Source of the DNA: an uncultured Lachnospiraceae bacterium
GTDB lineage: Bacteria > Bacillota > Clostridia > Lachnospirales > Lachnospiraceae
DNA length: 48,609 bases
NCBI GenBank assembly: GCA_947179245.1
Contig: CAMXBD010000005.1
Coordinates: 1 to 48,609 of the forward strand
Direction of reading: 5' to 3'
A program made the position numbers and the translations under genes. The notes under the pieces were generated by a model. That model had not been told where the DNA came from. It saw only the letters and a program-made list of their open reading frames with translations, and did no database searches. This document shows positions 33,943 through 43,767 of the stretch, piece after piece; the first letter of the stretch is position 1, and each line of letters opens with the position of its first letter.

Positions 33943-35139
33943 ATGCAGAATGTATATACAGTTGCACAGGTTAATTCTTACATTAAAAATATGTTCACGC
34001 AGGATTATATGTTGCAGTCAATTATGGTAAAAGGTGAAGTTAGTAACTGCAAATATCATTCCTCTGGACATATTTATTTTACATTAAAGGATGCTAAAGG
34101 AACAATAGCGTGTGTTATGTTTTCTTCCAGCCGCGCAGGGTTGAGATTTCGTATGTCGGAGGGGCAGCAGGTTGTCGTAAGCGGAAGCATAGATGTTTAT
34201 GAGCGGGATGGCAAATATCAGTTGTATGCCAGAGAAATCAGCCTTGACGGTGCCGGAGCGCTCTATGAAAAATATGAGCGGTTAAAGCGGGAATTGGAAG
34301 AGCGGGGAATGTTTGCACCACAGTATAAGCAGCCGATTCCCAAATATGTCAGAACATTGGGAGTAGTAACCGCAGCAACAGGTGCTGCCGTGAGAGATAT
34401 CATTAATATTGCAGGCAGAAGAAATCCTTATGTACAGATTATTCTGTATCCTGCCATTGTTCAGGGTGAGGCGGCAGCGCCGAGCATTGTTAATGGTATT
34501 CGTGCTTTGGAGCGCATGGGTGTGGATACGATTATTGTCGGAAGAGGCGGCGGTTCCATTGAGGATTTATGGGCATTCAATGAAGAAATAGTGGCGCAGG
34601 CTATTTTTGACTGTTCAGTACCGATCATATCGGCAGTCGGACATGAGACCGATACAACAATCGCCGATTTTGTGGCTGATCTGCGGGTACCGACTCCTTC
34701 AGCAGCGGCGGAACTGGCAGTATATGACATAGAACAGTTACAGGACAAGCTGACGGAATATGCCTATACTATGCAGCATCTGTGCCGGAGGACGATTGGA
34801 CGTTACCGTCAGATCACGGATCAATATCATGTCAGAATGAGGTATTTAAGCCCGGTTAATACAATCCGCATGAAAAGGACGCAGGCACTGTCTTTGGAAG
34901 AACATCTGCAGGATGCGATGGAGAGCCGTCTGCGTGACTGCAGGCACAGACTGGAGATTTACGTGCAGCAGATGAAGGGATTGTCTCCACTTGATAAGCT
35001 TAATCAGGGATATGCCTATGTATCAGATGACAAAGGGGCGACGATGACTTCGATTGATCAAGTGGCGGTAGGAGATATAATGACGGTCTACTTGAAGGAT
35101 GGCAGATTGAGTGCACAGGTAACGGATAAGCATCGGTAG
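33943..35139 (+). CDS. xseA: Exodeoxyribonuclease VII large subunit
   Basis: The large catalytic subunit of exonuclease VII, which degrades single-stranded DNA. The 398-residue protein has an N-terminal OB domain (residues 1-95; VKGEVSNCKYHSSGHIYFTLKD), then the catalytic region GVVTAATGAAVRDI with RRNP, VQGEAAAPSI, IIVGRGGGSIEDLWAFNEE, SAVGHETDTTIADFVADLRVPTPSAAAELAV, and a coiled-coil C-terminus that ends NQGYAYVSDDKG. Length is slightly shorter than in E. coli (456) but usual in Clostridia. Confidence 0.96.
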   Translation: MQNVYTVAQVNSYIKNMFTQDYMLQSIMVKGEVSNCKYHSSGHIYFTLKDAKGTIACVMFSSSRAGLRFRMSEGQQVVVSGSIDVYERDGKYQLYAREISLDGAGALYEKYERLKRELEERGMFAPQYKQPIPKYVRTLGVVTAATGAAVRDIINIAGRRNPYVQIILYPAIVQGEAAAPSIVNGIRALERMGVDTIIVGRGGGSIEDLWAFNEEIVAQAIFDCSVPIISAVGHETDTTIADFVADLRVPTPSAAAELAVYDIEQLQDKLTEYAYTMQHLCRRTIGRYRQITDQYHVRMRYLSPVNTIRMKRTQALSLEEHLQDAMESRLRDCRHRLEIYVQQMKGLSPLDKLNQGYAYVSDDKGATMTSIDQVAVGDIMTVYLKDGRLSAQVTDKHR

Positions 35140-35152
35140 AATGAGAGGAAGT

Positions 35153-35413
35153 ATGAAGAAGGAAGAAAAAGGGCAGGATATTGTACAACAGCAGGCAGAG
35201 GAAGAACAGTTCACAGATCTTTCTCTGGAAGAAACCTTTGAGCAGATCGAGGAAGTGATTGCTCTTCTTGAAACAGAGGAGATCACACTGGAACAGTCAT
35301 TTCAGGAATATAACAGGGGAATGAAGCTGTTACAGCATTGTAACGAAGCGATAGACAGAGTGGAGAAGAAAGTACTTCAGATCAATGAAGACGGTGGATT
35401 AGATGAATTTTAA
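35153..35413 (+). CDS. xseB: Exodeoxyribonuclease VII small subunit
   Basis: A small helical subunit, 86 residues, of exonuclease VII. Seen: LSLEETFEQIEEVIALLETEEITLEQSFQEYNRGMKLLQHCNEAID, the family core, with an N-terminal acidic extension of about 20 residues. I prefer the start at 35153 because GAGAGG lies at 35143-35148; an upstream ATG at 35141 would add four residues. It overlaps ispA by 11 bases. Confidence 0.92.
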   Translation: MKKEEKGQDIVQQQAEEEQFTDLSLEETFEQIEEVIALLETEEITLEQSFQEYNRGMKLLQHCNEAIDRVEKKVLQINEDGGLDEF

Positions 35414-36386
35414 AGAAGAACTCGAACATAAAGCAAAGCAGATAGAAACCATGCTCGGCATATATCTTCCGACAGAGGAAGGGTATCAGAAGGTGGTTCT
35501 TCAGGCGATGAATTATTCGATTATGGCAGGAGGCAAGAGACTGCGCCCTATGCTGATGGCGGAGAGCGCCGCGTTGTTTACGCATGTGGAAGAAGTGTGG
35601 AGAATATCGGAGTCCGGATTGTCGGAGAGTGCTTTGACAGAGCAGAGGAATCCAGAGTATACGGTGTTAGGCAGAGCGTTGTCACTGTTCATGTCTGCGT
35701 TAGAGATGATTCACAATTATTCCCTTGTACATGACGATCTTCCGGCAATGGATAATGATGAGTACCGCAGAGGACGCAAGACCACGCATGTAGTGTATGG
35801 TGAGGGTATGGCAGTCTTAGCGGGCGATGGGCTTCTCAACTATGCCTTTGAGACGGCGGCGCAGGCGTTTGATGGCGTGGAAACAGTAGAAGAATATCGC
35901 AGAATAGCGGCGTCTTTGCAGATACTTGGACGCAAGGCGGGGATATATGGCATGATCGGCGGACAGTGTGCAGATTTGGAAGCCGAGCAAATGGGTGATG
36001 ATGTGACAGAGGAAATGCTTCTGTTCATCCATGAGCATAAGACCGCAGCGCTGATTCAGGCGGCTATGATGATTGGAGCAACACTGGCGGGTGCAGGAGA
36101 AGAAGAAATTGGCAGGTTGGAAAAATGTGCTTATAATATCGGCATTGCTTTCCAAATACAGGATGATATTCTTGATGTGACAAGTAGTCTTGAAGTACTC
36201 GGCAAACAGGTCGGCAGTGACGAGAAGAATCATAAGCTGACATATGTGACCATGCATGGAATTGAGAAATCTAAGGAACAAGTGGAAGAATTGTCCAGAG
36301 AGGCAATAACAATTTTATCCTCTTTTTCCAGACGAAATTTGTTTCTGGAGCAGTTGGTAGAACAGTTGATCTCCAGAGAAAAGTGA
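35403..36386 (+). CDS. ispA: Geranylgeranyl/farnesyl diphosphate synthase (polyprenyl synthetase)
   Basis: A prenyl transferase that condenses DMAPP and IPP into GPP/FPP, 327 residues. The first aspartate motif is DDLPAMD (residues 111-117) and the second QIQDDILD (251-258). KRLRP near residue 45, the GDGLLNYAFE helix and the KT motif EHKTAAL are present. The protein is longer than the usual 290-300 residues because of an extra segment at about residues 62-95 (VEEVWRISESG to LGRALSLF) between the ESAALF and EMIHNYSLVHDD helices. It overlaps xseB and is followed by dxs, so the three cluster genes serve isoprenoid supply. Confidence 0.94.
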   Translation: MNFKEELEHKAKQIETMLGIYLPTEEGYQKVVLQAMNYSIMAGGKRLRPMLMAESAALFTHVEEVWRISESGLSESALTEQRNPEYTVLGRALSLFMSALEMIHNYSLVHDDLPAMDNDEYRRGRKTTHVVYGEGMAVLAGDGLLNYAFETAAQAFDGVETVEEYRRIAASLQILGRKAGIYGMIGGQCADLEAEQMGDDVTEEMLLFIHEHKTAALIQAAMMIGATLAGAGEEEIGRLEKCAYNIGIAFQIQDDILDVTSSLEVLGKQVGSDEKNHKLTYVTMHGIEKSKEQVEELSREAITILSSFSRRNLFLEQLVEQLISREK

Positions 36387-36442
36387 TTTCTCCTTACGAA
36401 AAGAAAAGTATGTTCTGTATTGGACAGACATGGAGGATTACA

Positions 36443-38329
36443 ATGTTTTTAGAGAAGATAGAACAGGCAAATGATATTAAGAAGCTGACAGAGTCAGATT
36501 ATGGTGTGCTGGCAGATGAGATCAGAGAGTTTTTGATCCGGTCAATCAGTGAGACGGGAGGGCATTTAGGATCTAATCTGGGTGCTGTGGAGTTGACGAT
36601 GGCGCTGCATTTGTTCTTGGACTTACCGGAAGACAAGATCATATGGGATGTGGGGCACCAGTCTTATACGCATAAGATTCTGACCGGAAGACGGGACGGA
36701 TTTGTGAATCTGCGTAAATTCGGTGGTATGAGTGGGTTTCCGAAACGCAAGGAAAGTGATTGCGACTGTTTTGATACCGGACACAGTTCTACTTCTATCT
36801 CCGCGGGACTTGGTATGGTGAAGGCGAGAGATATTAAAGGTGAGAAAAATACTATCGTTTCTGTGATTGGTGACGGATCACTGACCGGAGGCATGGCATA
36901 TGAAGCACTCAATAATGCTTCCCGTCTGGAAACAAATTTCATTATCATATTGAATGACAATAATATGTCTATATCAGAGAATGTAGGCGGTGTATCTAAA
37001 TATCTGAATAATATCAGAACGGCGGATATGTATCTGGATTTAAAGGAAGGCGTTTACAATTCCCTTCACGGTAAATCCAAATACGGGGATAAGGTAGTGT
37101 CTCAGATCAGACGTGTTAAGAGCAGTTTTAAGAATCTGGTTGTGCCGGGAATGCTTTTTGAGGATATGGGAGTCACATACCTTGGACCGGTGGATGGCCA
37201 CGATATTTCGGCAATGGTACATATGCTGGGAGAAGCCAGAAAAATCAAGGGCGCGGTACTATTACACGTTATAACTCAGAAGGGCAAAGGATATGCGCCG
37301 GCTGAGCGGCATCCTGCCAGATTTCATGGGGCGGAACCGTTTGATATCGAGACGGGTATACCGAGCAAACCGCAGAATAAAGCCAGTTATACAGATATTT
37401 TTTCCACAGTTATGTGTAAGCTTGGACAACGTGAGGAACAGGTGGTGGCAATTACGGCGGCTATGCCGGATGGCACTGGATTAAAACGTTTTCGGAACAT
37501 GTATCCGGATAGATTTTTTGATGTGGGAATCGCGGAGGAGCATGCGGTGACTTTTGCCGCAGGACTGGCGGCGGGCGGGTTAAAGCCGATTGTAGCGATT
37601 TATTCTTCTTTCCTGCAAAGAGCTTACGATCAGATACTGCATGATGTGTGTCTTCAAAATCTGCCGGTGGTGTTTGCTATAGACAGAGCAGGACTGGTAG
37701 GCAGCGACGGGGAGACCCATCAGGGTATTTTTGACCTGTCCTATTTATCTTCTATACCGAATATGCATATTATGGCGCCCAAGAACAAGTGGGAGCTTTC
37801 CGATATGATGAAGTTTGCAGTCGCTTCTGACATGCCGATTGCACTCAGATATCCGAGAGGTGAGGCGTTTGACGGGCTTAGGGACAATCGTGCGCCTATC
37901 GAATACGGTAAGAGCGAAGCAATCTACGAGGAGGAGGATATCATTCTGTTTGCGGTGGGCAGTATGGTCAAAGTGGGGCTTGCTGTGCGTGAACAACTCA
38001 AGGAGCGGGGATATTCCTGTTCGCTGACGAATGCAAGATTTGTGAAACCTATTGACGAGCAGGCAGTGCGAGAGGCGTGCAGAGAACATAAGCTGATCGT
38101 GACGATGGAAGAAAATGTGTTGAGTGGTGGTTATGGTGAGAAAGTCAGAGCATATGTGGACGGAATCGGTGCGCCGGTGCAGGTACTTAACATAGCAATT
38201 CCGGATGAGTATGTGGAGCACGGCAATGTAGAACTGCTGAAAAGAGAAATTGGAATCGATGAAGATTCCATTGTAAAGAAGATTATGACCTGCTATGTAT
38301 CTATGGCAGCCGATAAAGGAAAGCTATGA
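36443..38329 (+). CDS. dxs: 1-Deoxy-D-xylulose-5-phosphate synthase
   Basis: The first enzyme of the MEP isoprenoid pathway, joining pyruvate and glyceraldehyde-3-P with thiamine diphosphate. 628 residues: the GGHLGSNLGAVELTMALH start block, IWDVGHQSYTHKILTGR, TPP motif GDGSLTGGMAYEALNN...NDNNMSIS, VDGHDISAMV, then the transketolase-type pyrimidine domain (DVGIAEEHAVTFAAG, QRAYDQILHDV, RAGLVGSDGETHQGIFDLSYL) and the C-terminal transketolase domain. Start at 36443 after TGGAGGA; the frame continues upstream to 36383 without a ribosome site. Its stop overlaps tlyA by four bases (ATGA). Confidence 0.97.
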   Translation: MFLEKIEQANDIKKLTESDYGVLADEIREFLIRSISETGGHLGSNLGAVELTMALHLFLDLPEDKIIWDVGHQSYTHKILTGRRDGFVNLRKFGGMSGFPKRKESDCDCFDTGHSSTSISAGLGMVKARDIKGEKNTIVSVIGDGSLTGGMAYEALNNASRLETNFIIILNDNNMSISENVGGVSKYLNNIRTADMYLDLKEGVYNSLHGKSKYGDKVVSQIRRVKSSFKNLVVPGMLFEDMGVTYLGPVDGHDISAMVHMLGEARKIKGAVLLHVITQKGKGYAPAERHPARFHGAEPFDIETGIPSKPQNKASYTDIFSTVMCKLGQREEQVVAITAAMPDGTGLKRFRNMYPDRFFDVGIAEEHAVTFAAGLAAGGLKPIVAIYSSFLQRAYDQILHDVCLQNLPVVFAIDRAGLVGSDGETHQGIFDLSYLSSIPNMHIMAPKNKWELSDMMKFAVASDMPIALRYPRGEAFDGLRDNRAPIEYGKSEAIYEEEDIILFAVGSMVKVGLAVREQLKERGYSCSLTNARFVKPIDEQAVREACREHKLIVTMEENVLSGGYGEKVRAYVDGIGAPVQVLNIAIPDEYVEHGNVELLKREIGIDEDSIVKKIMTCYVSMAADKGKL

Positions 38330-39222
38330 AAGAAAGATTGGATGTCATCTTAGTCAAACAGGGGTTCGCACCGTCCAGAGAAAAGGCGAAAGCTATACTC
38401 ATGGCGGGAAATGTGTTTGTAGACGGACAACGGGAAGACAAGGCAGGAACGACTTTTGATGAGAATAAAATTCATATAGAGGTAAAAGGCACTACACTAA
38501 AGTATGTGAGCCGGGGCGGCTTGAAACTGGAGAAAGCGATGGGAGAGTTTCCCATTGTGCTCACCCATGCGGTCTGCATGGACATTGGTGCGTCCACGGG
38601 CGGTTTTACCGATTGTATGCTGCAAAATGGGGCGGACCGTGTGTACTCCATTGATGTAGGACATGGTCAGCTGGACTGGAAACTTCGCAATGATGAACGC
38701 GTAGTCTGTATGGAAAAGACGAATTTCCGATATGTGACGACGGATGACATCAGTGAGCAGATTGATTTTGCGTCAGTGGACGTTTCTTTTATCTCATTGA
38801 CTAAGATCTTACTGCCGGCAAGGAATTTATTGTGTGGCCGGGGCAGTATGGTGTGCTTGATCAAACCGCAGTTTGAAGCGGGGAAAGACAAAGTAGGTAA
38901 GAAAGGTGTTGTCAGAGAGCCTAAGGTGCATGAGGAAGTGGTGCATAAGGTGATTGACTACGCTGATATGGTTGGATTTGAGGTGAAGGGACTGACTTAT
39001 TCACCGATCAAGGGACCGGAAGGAAATATAGAATATCTGGTCTATATAGTTAAAAAATCAGAGATTCCGGAAGAAGTCGAAGCAATGACAGAGGCGGAAG
39101 CGGAGGGTGAACTGCGCAGTCTGATAGAAGTAAAAAGCGGAAGATCGTATGATGAGGATATGGAGAAGCTGATTTCAAGTGTTGTAGCACAGGCACATAA
39201 CACTCTGGATGCGGCGAAATAG
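38326..39222 (+). CDS. tlyA: TlyA-family rRNA methyltransferase (S4 plus FtsJ domains)
   Basis: A 298-residue protein with an N-terminal S4 RNA-binding domain (ERLDVILVKQGFAPSREKAKAILMAGNVFVDG) and a FtsJ/RrmJ-type SAM methyltransferase domain with DIGASTGGFTDCMLQNGADRVYSIDVGHGQL and LIKPQFEAGK. In mycobacteria TlyA methylates ribose in 16S and 23S rRNA; the target here is inferred. It begins inside the dxs stop and nadK starts five bases after its end. Confidence 0.9.
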   Translation: MKERLDVILVKQGFAPSREKAKAILMAGNVFVDGQREDKAGTTFDENKIHIEVKGTTLKYVSRGGLKLEKAMGEFPIVLTHAVCMDIGASTGGFTDCMLQNGADRVYSIDVGHGQLDWKLRNDERVVCMEKTNFRYVTTDDISEQIDFASVDVSFISLTKILLPARNLLCGRGSMVCLIKPQFEAGKDKVGKKGVVREPKVHEEVVHKVIDYADMVGFEVKGLTYSPIKGPEGNIEYLVYIVKKSEIPEEVEAMTEAEAEGELRSLIEVKSGRSYDEDMEKLISSVVAQAHNTLDAAK

Positions 39223-39226
39223 GCAG

Positions 39227-40027
39227 ATGAAGTATTTTTACCTGATTACGAACGAGGTGAAAGATCCACAGGGACTTTACACTGAGAGAATAACTGCATA
39301 TCTGGAGAAACATGGCGGAAGTGTATGTCATGATAAGGAGGAAGCGGAGTGTATTCTTGTTCTGGGTGGTGACGGTACTCTGTTACGTGCGGCAAGAAAC
39401 GTGATGGGAAGTGACACCCCTCTGATCGGCATCAATCTCGGCACATTGGGATATTTGGCGGAAGTGGATATCGGTACGATAGAACCGGCATTAGATAAGC
39501 TGCTTGCAGATGATTATACAAGGGAAGAGCGGATGATGCTGGAAGGGCATGTTAAGAAAGCTGATGAGACAGAAGAGAATTTTGCCCTGAACGATATTGT
39601 AATCTCCCGAAGTGGTCCGCTGCAGATATTGACTTTTCATATCTATGTCAATGGGCAGTTTTTAAATAGCTACAGTGCAGATGGAATGATTGTTGCGACT
39701 CCCACAGGCTCTACGGGTTATAATATGTCGGCGGGTGGTCCAATCGCCAGCCCGGGTGCGAGTCTTCTGCTATTGACGCCGATCTGTCCGCACACTTTGA
39801 ATACGAGGAGCATTGTTCTGGCGTCAGAGGATGAGATCAGAATAGAGATTCCGCAAGGCAGAGACGGGCGCAGACAGACGGTGGAAGCTAATTTTGACGG
39901 CAGCTATAAGATTACTTTGAAAACAGGGGATAGCATTGTAATCCGCAAAGCGGTAAAGACTACCGGAATACTGAAACTCAACACAGAGAGTTTCCTTACA
40001 GTTTTACATAAAAAAATGAGCGAGTAG
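39227..40027 (+). CDS. nadK: NAD kinase
   Basis: Phosphorylates NAD to NADP in the cytoplasm. 266 residues with the GGDGT motif (LVLGGDGTLLRAAR), GINLGTLGYLAEVD, the substrate loop NDIVISRSGPLQIL, and DGMIVATPTGSTGYNMSAGGPI and an HTLNTRSIVL segment. The start at 39227 agrees with the family; the 18-base longer frame from 39209 overlaps tlyA and lacks a ribosome site. Confidence 0.94.
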   Translation: MKYFYLITNEVKDPQGLYTERITAYLEKHGGSVCHDKEEAECILVLGGDGTLLRAARNVMGSDTPLIGINLGTLGYLAEVDIGTIEPALDKLLADDYTREERMMLEGHVKKADETEENFALNDIVISRSGPLQILTFHIYVNGQFLNSYSADGMIVATPTGSTGYNMSAGGPIASPGASLLLLTPICPHTLNTRSIVLASEDEIRIEIPQGRDGRRQTVEANFDGSYKITLKTGDSIVIRKAVKTTGILKLNTESFLTVLHKKMSE

Positions 40028-40041
40028 AAGATAGAAATATT

Positions 40042-40506
40042 ATGAATAATAATATCAAAAAAAGAAGACATGAAAAAATAATCGATCTGATCGATCAATA
40101 TGAGATTGAGACACAGGAAGAACTGGCGGATAGATTATGCGGAGCGGGATATCAGGTTACGCAGGCGACGGTGTCGCGGGATATAAGAGAGTTGAAACTC
40201 TCGAAAGTTCCTTTTGGCAAAGGAAGGCAGAAATATGCTGCTTTTACGCATGATGAGACTCATCTTGGGGATAAGTACATCAGGGTGCTTAAGGAAGGTT
40301 ATGTTTCCATGGCGCCCGCACAGAACCTCCTTGTTATGAAAACGGTATCCGGTATGGCTATGGCGGTAGCGGCGGCAGTGGATGCGCTGAAGATGGAGGA
40401 AGTCGTGGGATGCATTGCAGGAGATAACACGATTATGATGGCAATGCGCAGTGAAGCGGCAGTGGCTGCCGTTATGGATAAAATTGAGAGAATGATAGAA
40501 CATTGA
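40042..40506 (+). CDS. argR: Arginine repressor
   Basis: A 154-residue arginine-responsive repressor. The N-terminal winged helix carries KIIDLIDQYEIETQEELADRLCGAGYQVTQATVSRDIRELKLSKVP. The C-terminal hexamerisation/arginine-binding domain has AVAAAVDALKMEEVVGCIAGDNTIMMAMRSE. ArgR beside recN in this cluster is a conserved feature of Firmicutes; there are no arginine genes in the window. Confidence 0.95.
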   Translation: MNNNIKKRRHEKIIDLIDQYEIETQEELADRLCGAGYQVTQATVSRDIRELKLSKVPFGKGRQKYAAFTHDETHLGDKYIRVLKEGYVSMAPAQNLLVMKTVSGMAMAVAAAVDALKMEEVVGCIAGDNTIMMAMRSEAAVAAVMDKIERMIEH

Positions 40507-40579
40507 CAATTATGTATTTGCATATTTTGCCTTGAAAGGAACAGAATATGCCCGGAGAGAATACATAAGAGGTGGAAAA

Positions 40580-42262
40580 ATGTTACAAAGTTTACATGTG
40601 AAAAATCTGGCACTGATTGACGAGGCGGAGGTCACTTTTGGAGAGGGACTGAATATTCTTACCGGTGAGACAGGAGCCGGTAAGTCTATTATCATCGGTT
40701 CCATTAATCTGGCGCTTGGTGGCAAAGCTGACAAAGATATGATTCGTACTGGGGCAGAGTATGCGCTGGTTGAACTTATCTTTACGGTAGACCATCCTAA
40801 ACAGCTTGAGGCGATACGCGGGATGGAGCTTATCGTAGAAGACGGACAGGTCATTTTGCAGCGCAAGGTCATGCAGGGACGTAATGTATGCAAAGTGTGT
40901 GGCGAGACGGTCACAGCCAGACAGCTGAAACAACTGGCGGAGATACTGATTGATATTCACGGACAGCATGAACATCAGTCATTACTACAGCCCGGCAAAC
41001 AGCTGGAGATCTTGGATGCCTATGCGGGCGCAGAGATTTTGACGCATAAGGAAACGTTAAAGCAGGTGTATCAGCAATATCGTCATGCAGTGGACGAATT
41101 ATCCAGCAACGATGTGGATGAGGAGACCCGCAGGAGAGAGACAGCGCTGGCGGAGTTTGAGTGTCAGGAGATTGCGGATGCGGAGCTGAAAGCGGGCGAG
41201 GACGAGGAGATCGAGCAGACCTATCAGAAACTGTTGAACGGACAGAAGATCAAAGAAGCAGTGATGGCGGCACATGCTTTATGCGGATATGAGGAGAATG
41301 GCAGTGGCAGCGGTGTGGGACGTGCGCTTAGGGAAATCCGGTCTGTATCAGCATTTGATGAAGAACTGAAAGAATTGGAGAGCCAGTTATTAGATATCGA
41401 CAGCCTTTTAAACGATTACAACAGAGCGGTGGCGGATTATCTGTCCGGTCTGGAGTTTGACGCTGAATTGTTTGACCGCACGGAGAGACGGCTGAATCTG
41501 ATCAATCATTTAAAATCAAAATATGGCAAATCGATTGAAGAGGTTCTTGCGTATCAGCAGAAATCAGAAGAGATGCTTGATAAATACCGCGATTATGATG
41601 CATACCGTATGGAATTGACCAAAAAGGCAGATACTTTAAGAGGAAAAGCTCTTTCTATCTGCAAAGAAATATCGGATATCCGGCGTAAAAGCGCAGAGGC
41701 ATTGTCCGATGAAATGAAAAAAGCTCTTGTCGAGCTTAATTTTCAAGAAGTATCCTTTGAAATCAGGGTGACTTCTGCGGAAGAGGCGATAAGCAGTAAC
41801 GGTTATGACAAAGTAACGTTTCTGATATCGACTAACACAGGAGAAGCTCTGAAAGAACTGGCACAGGTGGCAAGCGGAGGTGAATTGTCGCGCATCATGC
41901 TGGCACTGAAAACCGTATTGGCGGATAAGGATGAGATTGAAACTCTTATTTTTGATGAGATAGATACAGGTATCAGCGGGAAAACCGCATGGAAGGTATC
42001 AGAAAAAATGGGAATACTTGGAAAAGAACATCAATTAATCTGTATTACTCATCTTCCGCAGATTGCCGCGATGGCGGATCATCATTTTTGCATTGAAAAG
42101 CATGTGGAAGACAACCGGGCTGTTACAAATATCAGATATTTAAGTGATGAGGAGAGTACCGGAGAAGTGGCAAGGATGCTCGGAGGCGCCAGCATCACGG
42201 AAAATGTTATGAATAATGCCAGAGAAATGAAAGATTTGGCAAGAAATACAAAACAATACTAA
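40580..42262 (+). CDS. recN: DNA repair protein RecN
   Basis: An SMC-like ATPase for double-strand break repair, 560 residues. Walker A is GETGAGKSIIIGSINLALGG (near residue 30), a long coiled-coil region lies between residues about 150 and 400 with the DIHGQHEHQSLL motif just before it, the signature is QVASGGELSRIMLALK, and Walker B/D loop is TLIFDEIDTGISG. The start at 40580 follows GAGGTGG. A terminator lies 30 bases after it. Confidence 0.96.
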   Translation: MLQSLHVKNLALIDEAEVTFGEGLNILTGETGAGKSIIIGSINLALGGKADKDMIRTGAEYALVELIFTVDHPKQLEAIRGMELIVEDGQVILQRKVMQGRNVCKVCGETVTARQLKQLAEILIDIHGQHEHQSLLQPGKQLEILDAYAGAEILTHKETLKQVYQQYRHAVDELSSNDVDEETRRRETALAEFECQEIADAELKAGEDEEIEQTYQKLLNGQKIKEAVMAAHALCGYEENGSGSGVGRALREIRSVSAFDEELKELESQLLDIDSLLNDYNRAVADYLSGLEFDAELFDRTERRLNLINHLKSKYGKSIEEVLAYQQKSEEMLDKYRDYDAYRMELTKKADTLRGKALSICKEISDIRRKSAEALSDEMKKALVELNFQEVSFEIRVTSAEEAISSNGYDKVTFLISTNTGEALKELAQVASGGELSRIMLALKTVLADKDEIETLIFDEIDTGISGKTAWKVSEKMGILGKEHQLICITHLPQIAAMADHHFCIEKHVEDNRAVTNIRYLSDEESTGEVARMLGGASITENVMNNAREMKDLARNTKQY

Positions 42263-42291
42263 ATTAAATTGAAAGATTTATCACATACTAC

Positions 42292-42321
42292 AAAGGACAT
42301 GCTTAATGTGTGTCCTTTTTT
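42292..42321 (+). terminator. Intrinsic terminator after recN
   Basis: AAAGGACA (42292-42299) pairs with TGTCCTTT (42311-42318) and is followed by further T. It separates recN from spoIVB. Confidence 0.85.
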
Positions 42322-42397
42322 CTATGCCATTTCATATGACAAAGAATGCATGTGGCAGAAAAGATATACACAATAGGAAAGGTAAGGATGTGATAAA

Positions 42398-43747
42398 GTG
42401 GGCAGATTAATCTATATGACAAAACAGCAGGAAAGAATATATAGAGTTTTTTTGTATTTGGTGCTCATAGCAGCAGTGGCGGCGCTTACAGTATTGGTTT
42501 ATCTAAACTACTGGGATAAAATACCGTCAAGTATTAAAATACGTGCCGGTGTGGAACAGGAACTGGATTTCAAAGTACCTGTTTCTGGGGAAATATATAG
42601 AATTAAGGATGATGCGGCGCAGGCAGCTTATATACCGGAAACTTCAGGTGCAGAAACGCCGGATCAGGCAGTTGAAAGCATATCGGACAGCGTGGAAAGC
42701 ATTCATGTAGATTTCACACATACGGTAAAAGTCAAGGCAAACGAACTTGATACTTATCAGATGAATCTTAAGCTGTTTGGCATTCTTCCTTATAAAAGTG
42801 TAGATATAGAAGTTATTCAGGATAAAATGCTGATTCCTTCGGGCATTCCGATCGGCATCTATGTCAAAACGGATGGAGTGCTGGTGGTGGGAATTGGAGA
42901 ATTTGAGGATAGTGAGGGAAGAAAAGTGTCTCCAGCAAAATATGTGTTGCAAAAGGGAGATTATATATTGAAAGTAAATGGCGAAGAGATTGAGAATAAA
43001 AAGCAGTTTATCAGAATGGTCGAGGAATCAGAGGGCGAAGATATTGTACTGACAATAAAAAGAAATGGTGAAGTTACAGATGTTATGGTCAAACCTGAAA
43101 GCAATCAGAATAAAGATTGGAAGCTGGGAATATGGATCAGGGATAACGCGCAGGGAATCGGAACGATGACCTATGAGGACACAGATCACACCTTTGGCGC
43201 GCTAGGACATGGTATTAATGATGTGGACACCTCGGTGCTGATGAATCTCGACGAGGGAACGCTGTATAAGACGGAGATCGTTGGAATCACCAGAGGCTCA
43301 AACGGTGCGCCGGGTGAGCTGACAGGATATATCGAATACGACAGCGAAAATGTGATCGGTGAAATTACGGAGAATACTTCGGAGGGAATATTCGGGGTTT
43401 GTGATATGGAGGATGAGACAACATCAGGCTTTGAGCCGATACCAATTTCATTAAAGCAGGAAATCGAACTGGGACCGGCACAGATCATCTGTTCTGTCAC
43501 CGGCGAACCGGAGTTCTATGATGTAGAGATTGTTGAAATCAATTTGGAGCGGGATAACATTAACAGGGGAATCGTCGTACAGGTGGTGGATGAGAAACTG
43601 CTTACGCTGACAGGAGGAATCATACAGGGCATGAGCGGCAGCCCCATCATCCAGAACGGTAAGCTGGTGGGCGCGGTGACTCATGTGCTGGTTCAGGATT
43701 CCACGAAGGGGTATGGTATTTTTATTGAGGAGATGCTGAGTCATTAG
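42398..43747 (+). CDS. spoIVB: SpoIVB peptidase (S55 family)
   Basis: A forespore-secreted serine peptidase that triggers pro-sigma-K processing in B. subtilis. 449 residues: an N-terminal membrane anchor (VFLYLVLIAAVAALTVLVYL), a PDZ domain (residues about 150-240; VSPAKYVLQKGDYILKVNGEEI), and the S55 peptidase domain with the catalytic His in FGALGHGINDVD and Ser in the C-terminal GMSGSPIIQNGKLVGAVTHVL. The start is GTG at 42398, eight bases after AAGGATG; an ATG at 42416 is also possible. In many Firmicutes spo0A is next; here the AraC-type regulator follows on the other strand, so that order is broken. Confidence 0.93.
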   Translation: MGRLIYMTKQQERIYRVFLYLVLIAAVAALTVLVYLNYWDKIPSSIKIRAGVEQELDFKVPVSGEIYRIKDDAAQAAYIPETSGAETPDQAVESISDSVESIHVDFTHTVKVKANELDTYQMNLKLFGILPYKSVDIEVIQDKMLIPSGIPIGIYVKTDGVLVVGIGEFEDSEGRKVSPAKYVLQKGDYILKVNGEEIENKKQFIRMVEESEGEDIVLTIKRNGEVTDVMVKPESNQNKDWKLGIWIRDNAQGIGTMTYEDTDHTFGALGHGINDVDTSVLMNLDEGTLYKTEIVGITRGSNGAPGELTGYIEYDSENVIGEITENTSEGIFGVCDMEDETTSGFEPIPISLKQEIELGPAQIICSVTGEPEFYDVEIVEINLERDNINRGIVVQVVDEKLLTLTGGIIQGMSGSPIIQNGKLVGAVTHVLVQDSTKGYGIFIEEMLSH

Positions 43748-43767
43748 GCTAAAGGTTTATGAGCAGC

